Below, piece after piece: positions 51,951 through 63,354 of a stretch of 64,000 nt of DNA. Numbering within the stretch: the stretch's first letter is position 1; each line of letters starts with the position of its first letter. The stretch covers positions 5,676,476 through 5,740,475 of the forward strand of contig WNKI01000001.1 in the NCBI GenBank assembly GCA_015350385.1. Reading direction: 5' to 3'. The stretch comes from Aculops lycopersici (taxonomy: Eukaryota; Arthropoda; Arachnida; Trombidiformes; Eriophyidae). Position numbers and translations under genes: made by a program. A model generated the notes under the pieces. It had not been told where the DNA came from. It saw only the letters and a list, made by a program, of their open reading frames with translations, and did not search any database.

Positions 51951-52951
51951 CAAACTGCTAACCGTCGTCGCTTCGCCTTGCTGCTCCTCCAAATTTGCGT
52001 CGTCGTTGCTGGCAAAGTCTCGTTCAATTGGTTTCACTTGAAGCCATCGGAAGTGAGGGGGAGGAAAATTGGCGAAATTTTGAGTCAAATGTGAGCATCG
52101 ATTAGTCTTAAAGCCGCAAAGTGAGTTTGGGGATGAAAGGGGGAGAAAAAAGGAGCGCGCGCAGCAAACACCACGCACCTGAAGCAAGACACCAGTAGCT
52201 TGGTGGTTTTAGTTTAGATTTAGTGTTCCAATTATCCCTCACCCTTCTTTCTGGGTAAAGAGAGCAACATGAGCAATATTTGCGCGTGCCACGTAGTAAG
52301 TAGTAGTTGAGTTTAGTCACACTACGAAAGGGCAACGATTTTAAGTGGAGTCTTGTAAACTCGTTTTCATTTCTCATCTCGAGATTTGTGGTACATTAAA
52401 TCTAGAGCTCGGATCTAAATTAGTGACAGATTTCATGAGATTTAGAGCAGCAATAGTAGCAGGAGAAAGAGGGAGAGCATACGAGTTGGCTGAGGGCGAG
52501 ATCATCGCGAGGATAGGAAAGTATTCGGTGTGAGAAAACAAGATCATGATAGAGGAAGAGGGAGGGTATTGTAAGAAAGAGAGAGAAGGTTGCTGCATCA
52601 ATAATAATAAAAGTAATAATAATTACAGTAAACCAGGTGAACCAGGTAACACTAACTAAACCAACTTATTATACTACCACGACCACCTCCATTGCCACGA
52701 GTTGCGCTGATTAATATTTAGTATCTAATATCTAGTATTCAGTTAGTTTTCATTATTGCGCATCCTCATCGCGCCTCATCAGCTTGATCTTGATTTTAAT
52801 CCCCTGCAGCGTCATAGTTACTCGAGCAACTTGGAAACTTTTTGCCGCTAACTCACTTGCTTACTACCGTTGTCTTCTTTGTGTACTGTAAAAGCGCCTC
52901 GTGGCTTCAAGAAAGTTTTCACACTGGTCGAGTCTAGCTTACATTACATTG

Positions 52952-52999
52952 TAGTTTAGTTTAATTTAGCTTAGCTTAGTTTAGTTTAGATTATTCTAG
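52952..52999. repeat. Degenerate YTTAG pentamer array
   Basis: About nine units of TTTAG/CTTAG in register with period five. The unit recalls the arthropod telomere repeat TTAGG but lacks the second G, so it is not a telomere tract. Confidence 0.6.
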
Positions 53000-53446
53000 T
53001 CGGAGTTGTCGACAGCAGAATGCGAGAGGCGAGCCTTAGCACCTGCTGCCACAACTCCTCCAGCGCTTACGGCAACCAAACCAACTCAACAGGTAGCATC
53101 ACTTAACTTAACCCTAACCCAACCTAATCAAACTGTGCGGCATCCACATTGCGTCGGCGCAGCAGCAGCCTCAGCTTAAGCTAGCTACACGGCAGACAAG
53201 AGAGTTAATGCAAGAGGAGAGAAGGCGAGATAAGCGAGTAGTTATAACAGTTGCAGATAGACCAGTAGCAAAAGCTGCATCAGTTTTTACACGTAGCAAT
53301 CAGCGAGCCTCATATCAACAGGTGAATCAAGTTCAAGGTGCGCTAAGGTTGGCGCTGGAGCTAAATCTAACGTTTTTCAACGACTAGACACCCAATTAAC
53401 CAAAGACCAAGACCAAGGCGACGATATCGACGAGTCGAGTTACGCG

Positions 53447-56400
53447 ATGGCTCCAAAACCGCCAAAGTGGTGCGAGTTTCTGGCGCCCGTTAGTTCGTCG
53501 CCAGTCGGCAGTGGTAGTGATGATAAAGTCGAACAGAATTCAATTTGTCGTCGGCATAGCAAATTATTACAAACCTCCAATAGCCACTTGACTTCAAATC
53601 AATATACTAATCGTAATAATAGTAGTAGTAATAATAATAGTTATAGAATGTCAAGAATTATCAAGCTGTCACTTTACCTGTTGGCCGGTCTGTTGCTGGC
53701 CAGTGCCAGTTACGCCATTAGCCAGCAGCAGCAGCCAAAGCTAAAGTCGCCACCGGATAAGTTAACAGTTTCCACCACCACCATAACCAATAGTAATGAT
53801 AATAATAATAAACTTCAAGAGCCAAGTGATACTCAGCCTCAGCCCCAGCCTCAACAACAACCACAACCACAGTCTCGATTGAGTCGCCAAAGTTTAAGTC
53901 AAAGCCAAACCCAAGCCCAAAGCCAAACCCAGAAGCAACAACATCAGCAATCTAGTCATCATCAAGCAGAAGCACAGCCACAGGTGAGACCAAATCTATT
54001 GGAAGACATTAATGATGATAACAACACCATATTCCTACAACCTAACCAAAAACTCACCGGTCATTTGAGGTTCGAGTTCCAACGTTACGATGGCTGGTAT
54101 AATAATTTGGCAAACTCCGATTGGGGAACGCCAAATTCCAGGTTACGCCGAAAGGTTGCGCCGGCCTATAGCGACGGCGTGTATCAAATGAACGACGATG
54201 GACGACCCTCGGCTCGTTTGTTGAGTCAACGTATGATGAGAGGCGAGGATGGTTTGTCGTCGAAGCGAAATTTAACCACAATCTTTGCCTTCTTTGGTCA
54301 GATAATATCAAGTGAAATTTTAATGGCCAGCGAATCAGGCTGTCCAATTGAGATGCATCGCATCAAGATTGAAAAGTGTGATCCAATGTACGATAGGGAT
54401 TGTCGCGGCGGAAGGACAATGCCTTTCTATAGGGCGGCCTATGATCCAACCACTGGACAGTCGCCAAATTTACCTCGTGAACAGCTAAATAGAGTGACCA
54501 GTTGGATAGATGGCTCATTTATTTACTCAACATCGGAGACTTGGCTGAATACAATGCGCGCCTTTGATGGCAAGGGTCGACTAAAGATGGTCAGCTCACC
54601 TGCAAAGAGCTCGCCAAGTGATAGCGGCAGCAGCGTTGATGGATCCTCAACAGGTGGAGGTAATAATAATCAAGGTTTAAACCTGGATACACTATTGGTG
54701 GAACCAGCGCTAGCTGCGCTGGCAGGCCTTACCACTGGCCCTGCGCTGTCCACGTCAAGTGGCGGTGGTGACAGCAACCAAAGCGAGCCGATTGCCTCGA
54801 TGGCCGCGGCGGCTGCAATGGCAGCCGAGGCACCCATGTCTCTATTCGGATATCCAATGAGGAATAGGAAAAGAGCTCCGCTCATTAATCAAATGCCAGC
54901 TCACCACTTGAAGATGAAGACTGCGGAGCGTATGTTTCTATTGGGAGATCCAAGGACCAACCAGAATCCAATTATTTTGGCCTTTGGAATTCTATTCTAC
55001 AGGTGGCACAATGTGTTAGCCGAGCGCATTTACTTGCAACATCCCGATTGGAGCGACGAGGAAATATTTCAGCGAGCTAGACGTTTGGTTATTGCTAGCT
55101 TACAAACTATATTTCTCTATGAATACCTGCCAACTCTTTTAGACACCCCATCGCCTTACAACAAACGAGAGTTTGCCCAACACGTGGCGCGACGAGTAAG
55201 CCAACAAGTGGCCCTATTGAAAGCAGCCGGAGATAATAACAACGGCACTGGCAATGAGTTGATGACAAATGTCAATGTGAACCAACTTCAAAATACCCTC
55301 ACTGAATTGGAATTCGATCAACTGGATCTCATTCGTCCCTACACTGGATACAAACCAGATTTGCACCCCGGAATCTCGCATGTGTTCCAATCGGCTGCCT
55401 TTAGATTTGGTCACACGCTGATTCCGCCTGGACTTTACTTGAGAGATGACAAGTGTCAATTCTTGAAAACTCCAGCCGGATACAAGGGTATCAGACTATG
55501 TAGTACCTGGTGGAATGCCGAGGAGGTGGTTAGCAAGGTTGGCATTGAGCACCTGCTGATGGGAGCTGCGTCTCAGATTGCCGAACGCGAAGATTATGTC
55601 CTCTGTAACGATGTTAGAGACAAACTCTTTGGTCCGCTTGACTTTAGTCGCCGAGATTTGGCTGCTTTGAATATTATGCGAGGCAGAGACAATGGACTTG
55701 CCGACTATAACACGGTTCGAGTGGCGTTCAAGTTGCCGCGCATCAACAAGTGGCAGGATATCAACCCGTCTCTATACGAGCGCCAACCGGAGCTCTTCGA
55801 TGAGCTTGCCGAGTTGTATGGCCATCAGATGGACAAGATTGACTTGTACATTGGCGGTATGCTTGAGTCGGACGTTGAAAGAGGTAGGCCAGGTCCATTG
55901 TTTAGAAGGATTATCAAGGAGCAATTTGAGCGCTTGAGAGACTCGGATCGGTTTTGGTTCGAGAATACGGAATCGGGAATATTTAGTGAGGCTGAGATAG
56001 ATGAAATAAGAAGGATCAGTCTGTATGACATTATAGTCAATGCCACACTAATACCCGAGAACTCAATCCAAAGGAACATCTTCAAATTTTCACCTCAAGA
56101 TCCGTGTCCCCAGCCGGGTCAACTGTCGAGCTCCCAATTGCAACCATGTTACATAGTCAAGGGTCACAGTTACTTTAAGGGTAGCGAGCTAACCTATGCT
56201 CTGGTTTGTGTAACTCTCGTTTTAATTCCCATCATTTGCGCGCTAATTGCCTCGCTGATTGTTAAATATCAAGATAAGAAGCGACGACAGTTCAAGGCGA
56301 AGCAAGAGTATCAAAGAAATATAGCGGCCGGTAAGTCATCAACAAGTGGTCGCTCTTCCTCTGTTTCCTCTTCAACAGATGGAAACTCGCCAACTAATCA

Positions 56401-59400
56401 ATCGCAGGAGAAATGCGAAAAGTTTTATGCAAAAGAATGGCTACACTCGCAATTGAAGAGACAAATCAAGATTAGATTTGGCCCAGCGCCCGACGGAGCG
56501 CTTTATATTTTAGATAGAAAGGGACAGGTGCAACGGAGACTGTCGTTGGGCCAGAGTTCATCAGTTGTCATTGAGTTGTCCTCCTCGATGCCGTACAGCC
56601 AGGCAACAGGTGGCCATGGACAGCGTAATATGTCGGTAACAAACTCAAGTGCCTCTCTACTTTCGGCCGGAAAGTCGATCGATTTAAAGGCCACCGGGTC
56701 GAGTGACGAGCTAGCGGCTGCATTGGATTTCGAGCAGGACGATCAGAATTCAGAGGACAACCAGAAGCCGATGCTTTTGATTCGTATGGCTCGTCAGCAC
56801 GATTTAGTGTTGCAATTCTACAATGCAAACCAACGAAGAAAGTTTATGGCCAAATTGCACACTTACCTGAGCTCAATCAACAAGTCGATGTCGTTGTTCA
56901 GGGTGCCGCGTGATATTATGCTAGCCAACGCCGAGACCAAGGAGAAGCGCCAACAGAGACTCGAGCAATTCTTTCGCGAAGCCTACCAGCTCACATTCGG
57001 TCCCGGCGGCAGCGGTGGCAAGGGAGAGCAACTAGTGGCCGCAACGGATGCCAGCAAAGTCTCGCCGGATATAAGTATGGTAATGCGAACCTCATTGTCG
57101 AAACAGGAGTTTGCCGAGGCGTTGGGCATGCGAAGCGACTCCTTATTTGTGAAACAAATGTTCAATTGCATTGACAAGGACGCAAATGGCCGCATTTCCT
57201 TTCAAGAATTCCTCGACATGGTTGTGAAATTTTCCCGCGGTCGCCCCGAGGACAAGCTAAGGATTGTCTTCGACATGTGCGATCACTCGGGCAAGGGAGT
57301 GATTGAAAAGTCAGAGTTGGTTAGAATGCTCAGGTCGTTGGTGGATATTGCCAAGACCAAGTCGTTGACGGAGGACGAAGTTATGAAGATGATCTACGAA
57401 ATGTTCAAGGTTAACGGATTGGAAAACAAACAACTGCTTACCTATGAAGATTTTAAATTAATCATTAACTCTAGCCAGCAAGGGAACCAAGGGCAGGCTC
57501 AGTATGAGGCTAACCTGAACGCAGCAACAGGTAGTGGTGGCAATTTGGATACCAAGTCCACGAGCAGCAAGTTGAGCGAGTTTAGTGTTAGGCAACAATC
57601 GGCGGCGCAACAGCAAATCCTGGCCATCGGCCTGGACATGAAGGGAGCAAAGAAAAACTTTTTCCTCGACACCACCTCAACCTCAATGGCTGCCTCGGAG
57701 AATCACCAGGGTCAAACTTTCAATCAAGGATTAAATCTCCTAACGGACAATAGGCGACCGGCCGAGAAGGCAAAGGGATGGATGCAACGAGTGGGCGACA
57801 AGTGGAAGGCGTTTATAACGGAATTAGAGGAGCATCGGCAGGATATTGTGTATTTGTTGATGTTTTACGTAATAGTTGCCGTGCTCTTCTTTGAACGCTT
57901 CATTATCTATGCCTTCCTCTCGGAGCACATGGATTTGAGGCACGTTATGGGCGCTGGCATTGCCATAACACGCGGTTCCGCCGCCTCGCTATCATTTTGC
58001 TATGCCATGCTACTGTTAAGTATGTGCCGAAATCTCATGACCTGGATCAGGACAATGGGAGTTCGCGAGTATATTCCCTTGGATAGTCATGTTAAGTTTC
58101 ACAAGATTGTTGCCATGACTGCGCTTGTTATGACCGTACTGCATTCCGTTGGACATTGTGTCAATTTCTACCACGTTACCCAACAACCAGTTGAACACTT
58201 GCGCTGTCTAACCAAAGAGATGCAATTTAGTGGCGAATCGCGGCCCACCTTCTTCTATTGGATCTTTCAAACTGTTACAGGATCCACAGGTTTGGTTCTA
58301 TGGATCCTTTGCTCAATTATCTACATCTTTGCCCACCAGAGGGTACGCCAAAGAGCATACAGTGTATTCTGGTCCACCCACAAGCTATACTATCTAATCT
58401 ACGCTTTAACTCTCCTCCATGGATCCTCAAAACTCACGGGAAGCCCTAGGTTTTGGATATTCTTTATGATACCTGCAATCCTATTTACCATTGACAAGAT
58501 TATGAGTTTGCAAGCCAAATTATTGCAATTGGAAATATTTGAAACCGAATGTTTGCCTTCAGGTAAGTTGACTCTCCTCTATCCCAATTCATATGCACCT
58601 ATTTAGTTTTGATTTTCACATAGCTAACCAACTTTACTCTCATTCAAATCTAAATCCAATCCAAAAACAAATCAACAATCACAAATAGATGTAATTGCTA
58701 TCAAATTTGCTCGGCCGCCGAGCTTCAAGTTTCTCTCCGGCCAATGGGTCAGAGTTGCTTGCACTGCTTTTAGACCCCACGAGTTCCACGCCTTCACTCT
58801 AACCTCGGCGCCCCAGGACGACTACCTGTCGATCCACGTTAGAGCTCAGGGTCCATGGACTTGGAAGCTAAGGTCTTTGTTTGATCCAGCTAATTTACAA
58901 TACAACAAGCTGCTCCACTCCCAACTGCCGCCCAGGATTCGTATTGAGGGTCCATTTGGTGGTGGAAATCAGGATTGGTACAAGTACGAGGTCGCGGTTA
59001 TGATTGGCGGCGGTATTGGCGTTACGCCATACGCTTCAATGTTAAACGATCTCGTCTTTGGCACCTCAACCAATCGCCACTCGGCAGTCAACTACAAGAA
59101 GGTTTATTTCATTTGGATCTGTCCATCGCATAGAAACTTTGAGTGGTTCATTGATGTGCTTAGGGATGTCGAGCAAAAGGATGTCACCAATCTATTGGAG
59201 ATGCACATTTTTATCACTCAATTCTTTCACAAATTTGACCTTAGAACCACCATGCTTGTAAGTATACATTCACTTCATATCTCTTTAGCCTTGAACTTGA
59301 CCTCTTATCTCCCTTTGAGTCTAATTGATTTCGCACTGTGCACATGCACTTGTTGCTCTCAAATTCAGGTCAGGTGAAGGTGACTCACTTTGTTTATAAT

Positions 59401-59859
59401 AGTAATCGCACTCATGTCACGTCGCTCGCATTTGGTCGCGTCTGAGTGGCTCTAATGAAATGTGCGCAACACCTAACTAACCAGACACCTGTTGTTCATT
59501 TCCCTGCCCCCTCTTTTTAACCCTCACACTCAATGAACACCAACTCAATTTGGCTTATCAAATTGATAACAATAATAATAACCAAAATCAAAATAACACA
59601 GTACATTTGCGAGAATCATTTCCAAAGGATTTCTAATAGAAGTCTATTCACCGGCCTCAAGGCAGTCAATCACTTTGGCCGGCCCGACATTGCGGCTCTC
59701 CTACAATACGTGCAAAACCAGCATTCGTGTGTCAGCAAGGTGGGCGTGTTTAGTTGCGGCCCGAAGGCGATGACAAAATCCATCACGGAAGCCTGCGAGA
59801 AGGTTAACAAGCGCCGCAAGTTGCCCTTCTTCTTGCATCAATACGAAAACTTTTCCTAG
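53447..59859 (+). CDS. Duox: Dual oxidase (peroxidase plus NADPH oxidase)
   Basis: Three exons, 53447..58562, 58689..59257 and 59602..59859, join in frame to 1,980 residues; introns are 126 and 344 bp, GT-AG. The gene has an N-terminal 67-residue Ser/Asn-rich stretch and then a signal peptide starting at M68 (MSRIIKLSLYLLAGLLLASA), so the ATG at 53648 is probably the real start. Next come a Gln-rich segment; a haem-peroxidase-like domain (about 205-860) with FFGQIISSEILMASESGCP and AAFRFGHTLIPP, broken by an insertion of about 90 Ser/Gly/Ala-rich residues; a membrane span near 915; a PH-like intracellular region; EF hands near 1240 (DKDANGRISFQEF) and 1275 (DHSGKGVIEKSE); the six-helix NOX core with haem-ligand His residues (VLHSVGHCVNFYH, WSTHKLYYLIYALTLLHG); FAD site (HAFTLTSAP); and NADPH site (GGGIGVTPYASML), ending HQYENFS. 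It makes hydrogen peroxide at the cell surface for cuticle cross-linking or epithelial defence. Confidence 0.95.
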
Positions 59860-60208
59860 GTATTACCTGCCCTAACCGGAAGTTGGAAAACAGGTAAAAA
59901 ATACCTTTACCAGAAGCAAAAGATTTTATTTATTCGTTGGACTTGCGTTGATCACGACGACGACGTAATACTCACCGCCGCTCCTTTCCTAAAAGCAAAC
60001 CAATCGATTGTGCTTTCCATCTCCAATTACATTGCATATTCACCTCCCCTCCAACTTTTTTCCCAATTCCATGTCAATCACACAAGTCTATTTATGCAAA
60101 CCATGATCATCATTATCATTCACAATCAACTGTGTTACGACATCAAGAACCTCCACTTCACATCATCATATAAGCAGAAGAGTACAAGACACAAAAGGAT
60201 CAACTTCA

Positions 60209-60214
60209 AATAAA
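60209..60214 (+). terminator. Poly(A) signal of Duox
   Basis: AATAAA about 350 bases after the Duox stop, on the plus strand. Confidence 0.6.
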
Positions 60215-60250
60215 CCACCATCTCTACAGAGACCATCTCTAAATTGGTGA

Positions 60251-60256
60251 TTTATT
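60251..60256 (-). terminator. Poly(A) signal of mucin-like gene
   Basis: TTTATT on the plus strand, AATAAA on the minus, 26 bases beyond the stop of the mucin-like gene. Confidence 0.65.
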
Positions 60257-60282
60257 AAATCATCAATTGACACGAAAATAAT

Positions 60283-61245
60283 CTACTCGTCGGCTACGCT
60301 ATCGTCGTCGCTTTCGTTTTCCTCGTCCTCAACGGTTTTCTTGATTGACTTTGTGATTGATAATATGTTAGTTGTCTTTGTTGGAGTACTGGACGTCACC
60401 TTTGTCGCTGCCAGTGGAGCTCTTGATGTTGTATTGACTGATTTGGTTGGCTTAGCCTTTGGAGCTGGAGTTGGTGTTTTGGTTGGCTCAGGTGTCGACG
60501 GGCCAACTGGTTTCTCGGTTGTTGTTGCTTTTCTTTTTTTGGAGTTGATCCCAGGTAGATCTGTTGGGATTACAGTTCCGCTTACTTCTTGTGTGTTCCT
60601 TTTGGGTGCCGCAGTCGTGGTGCTTGCCGAGGAGCCAACAGGTTTCTTCGTGGTGCTTGGGCTAGTGGTTGTTGTCGTTGGGTTTATTATAACAACAAGT
60701 GGTTTCAGGGATGTAGTGGTAGTGGACGATTCGACTGTGGGTTTGCTCGAGGTTGTAGCCCGAGCAGTTGGTTTTCCTATCGGCCTCTTCTCACGCCTAC
60801 ATTCCCTCACTAGCGACATGACATCAATCCAACAGCAAGCCATCGGGAATGGCTTATTGGTTTTGCCATCCTTTATCACATAGGCTATCACTGCGGCCGT
60901 GCAAACTGCATGCAGTTTCTTCTTTCCAATTTTGCTAAATAGTTTCAGACGCGGTTGTTTCGAAGGTCTAATGACAAGCTGCTCCTTCTTAACCGTTACC
61001 TTGCTCACAGGTTCATCGGTGGTTTGACTTGCCGTGGTTGTGGTCTCGCTACTAGAACCGCTTCCATTGTTATTACTCAATAACTTGGCCACCGATGATT
61101 CTCCTCCTCCGTCATTACCAAAAAAGGTAACATCCGACTCGTCGTGCTCCGATTTGATATCACCTTCTGGTTTAGCCAAGACCAAGGTCACAGCTAAACT
61201 TAGGACGAGAATGTACCCAAGGATATGGGTTAGTTTGGTGGCCAT
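60283..61245 (-). CDS. Secreted Thr-rich (mucin-like) protein
   Basis: An intronless gene of 320 residues. The ATG at 61245 is chosen because a signal peptide (MATKLTHILGYILVLSLAVTLVLA) follows and because a TATA box lies at 61296-61302, downstream of the longer in-frame ATG at 61347. A compact region at about 85-155 holds four Cys (HAVC, MACCW and VREC) and may be a small disulfide-bonded fold of about 60 residues. The last 160 residues are Thr, Ser, Pro and Lys-rich, suited to O-glycosylation, and the C terminus is acidic (EDEENESDDDSVADE). I do not recognise a named family. It may coat epithelia or be part of the cuticle. It converges on Duox. Confidence 0.7.
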   Translation of the reverse strand: MATKLTHILGYILVLSLAVTLVLAKPEGDIKSEHDESDVTFFGNDGGGESSVAKLLSNNNGSGSSSETTTTASQTTDEPVSKVTVKKEQLVIRPSKQPRLKLFSKIGKKKLHAVCTAAVIAYVIKDGKTNKPFPMACCWIDVMSLVRECRREKRPIGKPTARATTSSKPTVESSTTTTSLKPLVVIINPTTTTTSPSTTKKPVGSSASTTTAAPKRNTQEVSGTVIPTDLPGINSKKRKATTTEKPVGPSTPEPTKTPTPAPKAKPTKSVNTTSRAPLAATKVTSSTPTKTTNILSITKSIKKTVEDEENESDDDSVADE

Positions 61246-61295
61246 ATTGTTGGGGCGTTGTTGATGCTTGTGGCTCGGAAGAGGTTCTAAATTTA

Positions 61296-61302
61296 TTATA
61301 TA
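61296..61302 (-). promoter_or_regulatory. TATA box of mucin-like gene
   Basis: The minus strand reads TATATAA about 50 bases upstream of the chosen ATG. A start site near 61,270 would give a leader of about 25 bases. Confidence 0.55.
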
Positions 61303-63354
61303 AGGAGCTCTAAAAGGATCCAGTTCAAAATTAGTCTCGTAACTCAAAAGATTGAATCTGTGAGAGTAAGCTCATTGAATTGAATCCAGGGATCAGGTTA
61401 CGTCAAATGAATGATAAATCTCGTGCAGGTGACTGCCTGTTGAGATCTCCTCGTAGCTCCTTGAAGCCTGCCTAATATTTTGGCACATATTTTGCACAAA
61501 ATAGATGGTTAAACATTCACCGATATGAATGGAAAGGATATCTCACCAAAGAGTCGACTTATTGAAGGCTGGCTGCGCCATAAAGTCACTCTATTAAAAG
61601 CCTTTGGTCCTAGTTGGCATGTATTGACACAGCTCTGTTGGTGCATCGTAATCTGTGGAGTATATGAACGAAATTTTATCAGAAAATACACACAGGAGGC
61701 TAGATTGTATCAATTATTGGATTGATAATCATTTATGTGGCCGGTGGTTGTGGAACTTAAATGCTACAATAAACCTCGTTCATATTGGCTATGTACTAGT
61801 GCCAAGTCGCTCAGAAAGCTGAACTGCTTCGCGCTTCAAGCTATCTCTTCGTGGAATCCATTGATTGGGGCCCGGAAGAATTACCATGAGTTACGACTGT
61901 GGGCCCATACTGGAGGTTACACAATTTCTGCAAGACTCAAGCAGTTTACACAGGCACAAAGATCATTTGGAGAAGATTTGGTTAAAAAATCTCCATCGAT
62001 CACGAAGTAGTAGGCATAAATTGAAATTGACCTCAATATAACGTCGGCGCGCACAAAATCCAACCCTATTACTATCCCGAAATACCCTAATGCACCCCTG
62101 TTTATCCCATCAAATCGGAGTCGACATCCTCTCGAAACTCCGACCTAGACCCTCCGCTCCTCGACAAGCTTAAGTTCTAATATGCGGCCTCTGGCCTCAG
62201 AGCTACTTTCCCAGCAACAAGCGAAGTGAGTTTCTTAGTCGATTATTCTGAGTTGAATTGGACGTTAACATGTTGTCAAAAGAATGATTCAGAAAACATT
62301 TGTATCTCGAAAAATACGAGCGATAGCATGATGTTGACACAACCGGAAGCTCAGAATCCAACTTCTGAGACGTTTGCAGGTGTTGTTTTTACTGTATCGT
62401 GCATAACTTTTGCAATATAAGTGTCATTTAAGAACGGTTTTTTTCCTTGTGTTCAGGTCGATTTAGCAAATCGATTCTAATTGCATCTTGAGCTCTCAAT
62501 ACTTCTAAACAAGCTCCATAACGATTCAGATCGCTAGGTGGTCGGGGGCCCCGGCGCGTTCTCGATGCAAAGTGGAAGCTATTCTTTGGAGTTTCTGCGC
62601 ATATTGAGCATTAGAATAGAAAAACAAGGCACTTCAAGTCGAGATAATCTCGAGTCTGCCCGTAATACGTGAATTCCCGAAATCACTATTCGAAGTTTGA
62701 CTTTGGCATTAGTGAGGATATTAAGATACCGTTTTCATCTTTGCGTTCCGAGAGTAATTGTGCATCCACTACATCATAATACTAATGGATAGAAAGCACA
62801 CAGATCTCAATCGAGATCCTCTTCCTCTCTAGAGGACCCATTTGAATCAGATTGAGCACAGTCTAGAGGGTTCCCGAGATTGGATTCCATATGTGCAAAT
62901 TCCAATGTCTTTCCAGTGATGCTATCTACAAGCACTCAATTCCTAAATGCACCTACAATAAAACGTATTTGCTGGTGAGATATCATAATAATAAAGCGAT
63001 CTGAGTCAATATTAACTATGAGATGAGACTCGTCTGAGTCCCCTGATATCAGATTTCACCCCTAGACCCCAAAAGAAAGAAACAAGGCACTCGAATAGAA
63101 CAAGAAAGAGGTAATTGTATCAGGTGAGGCCACCTGTGGATGCGCCCCCTCAATGTTATGTGTCTGTATTTATTCTCTGTTTTCTCATTGAAGAGGTAGT
63201 CTTTGGTATGTGTACGGTGAGTTCGTTTTGTTGTCTCGTAAAGTCTCGCTTGTTTATCACAATGATTGTCTCCCCTCTTCCCTCCTTCTTCCAGGATTAT
63301 CCCCTTAGGAAATCCTGTTTCCCTAATCCTGCAGGATCTTCTAACTCGGCTCCA
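61303..63354. other. Intergenic spacer, mucin-like gene to GPCR
   Basis: About 2 kb. Two frames of 66 and 91 codons in the same plus-strand register (61525-61725 and 61735-62010) are separated by TGA TAA and match no family I recognise. The rest shows no repeats or coding signal. A likely GPCR poly(A) signal lies at 63169-63174. Confidence 0.45.
63169..63174 (-). terminator. Poly(A) signal candidate of GPCR gene
   Basis: AATAAA on the minus strand about 180 bases past the proposed GPCR stop codon. Confidence 0.45.

Larger units (their letters stand above)
48469..53446. other. Intergenic spacer, ABCB to dual oxidase
   Basis: About 5 kb with no supportable gene. Contents include a donor-like CAACAG|GTGAGT at 49954-49966 that may end a non-coding 5' exon of Duox, an 11-base G run at 51098-51108, a 557-base gap flanked by GA on the left and CT on the right, a degenerate YTTAG pentamer array at 52952-52999, and two further CAACAG|GT sites at 53087 and 53316. 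The last kilobase is probably the Duox leader. Confidence 0.5.
59860..60282. other. Tail-to-tail 3' UTR region, Duox / mucin-like gene
   Basis: The 423 bases between the stop codons of convergent genes contain both poly(A) signals, in opposite orientation and 37 bases apart. The transcripts probably overlap here. No coding signal is visible. Confidence 0.65.

Noticed and set aside
53101..53130. AACCCTAACCC-like telomere sequence
   Set aside because: Only about two imperfect units; not a telomere tract.
60341..60883. 180-codon Val/Gly-rich plus-strand frame
   Set aside because: It is the exact antisense of the Thr-rich tail of the mucin-like gene; the minus frame has a signal peptide, TATA box and poly(A) signal.
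61525..62010. Two plus-strand frames in the same register separated by TGA TAA
   Set aside because: No recognisable family, no splice signals that would remove the stops and no promoter or poly(A) support. Chance or an unrecognisable old pseudogene.
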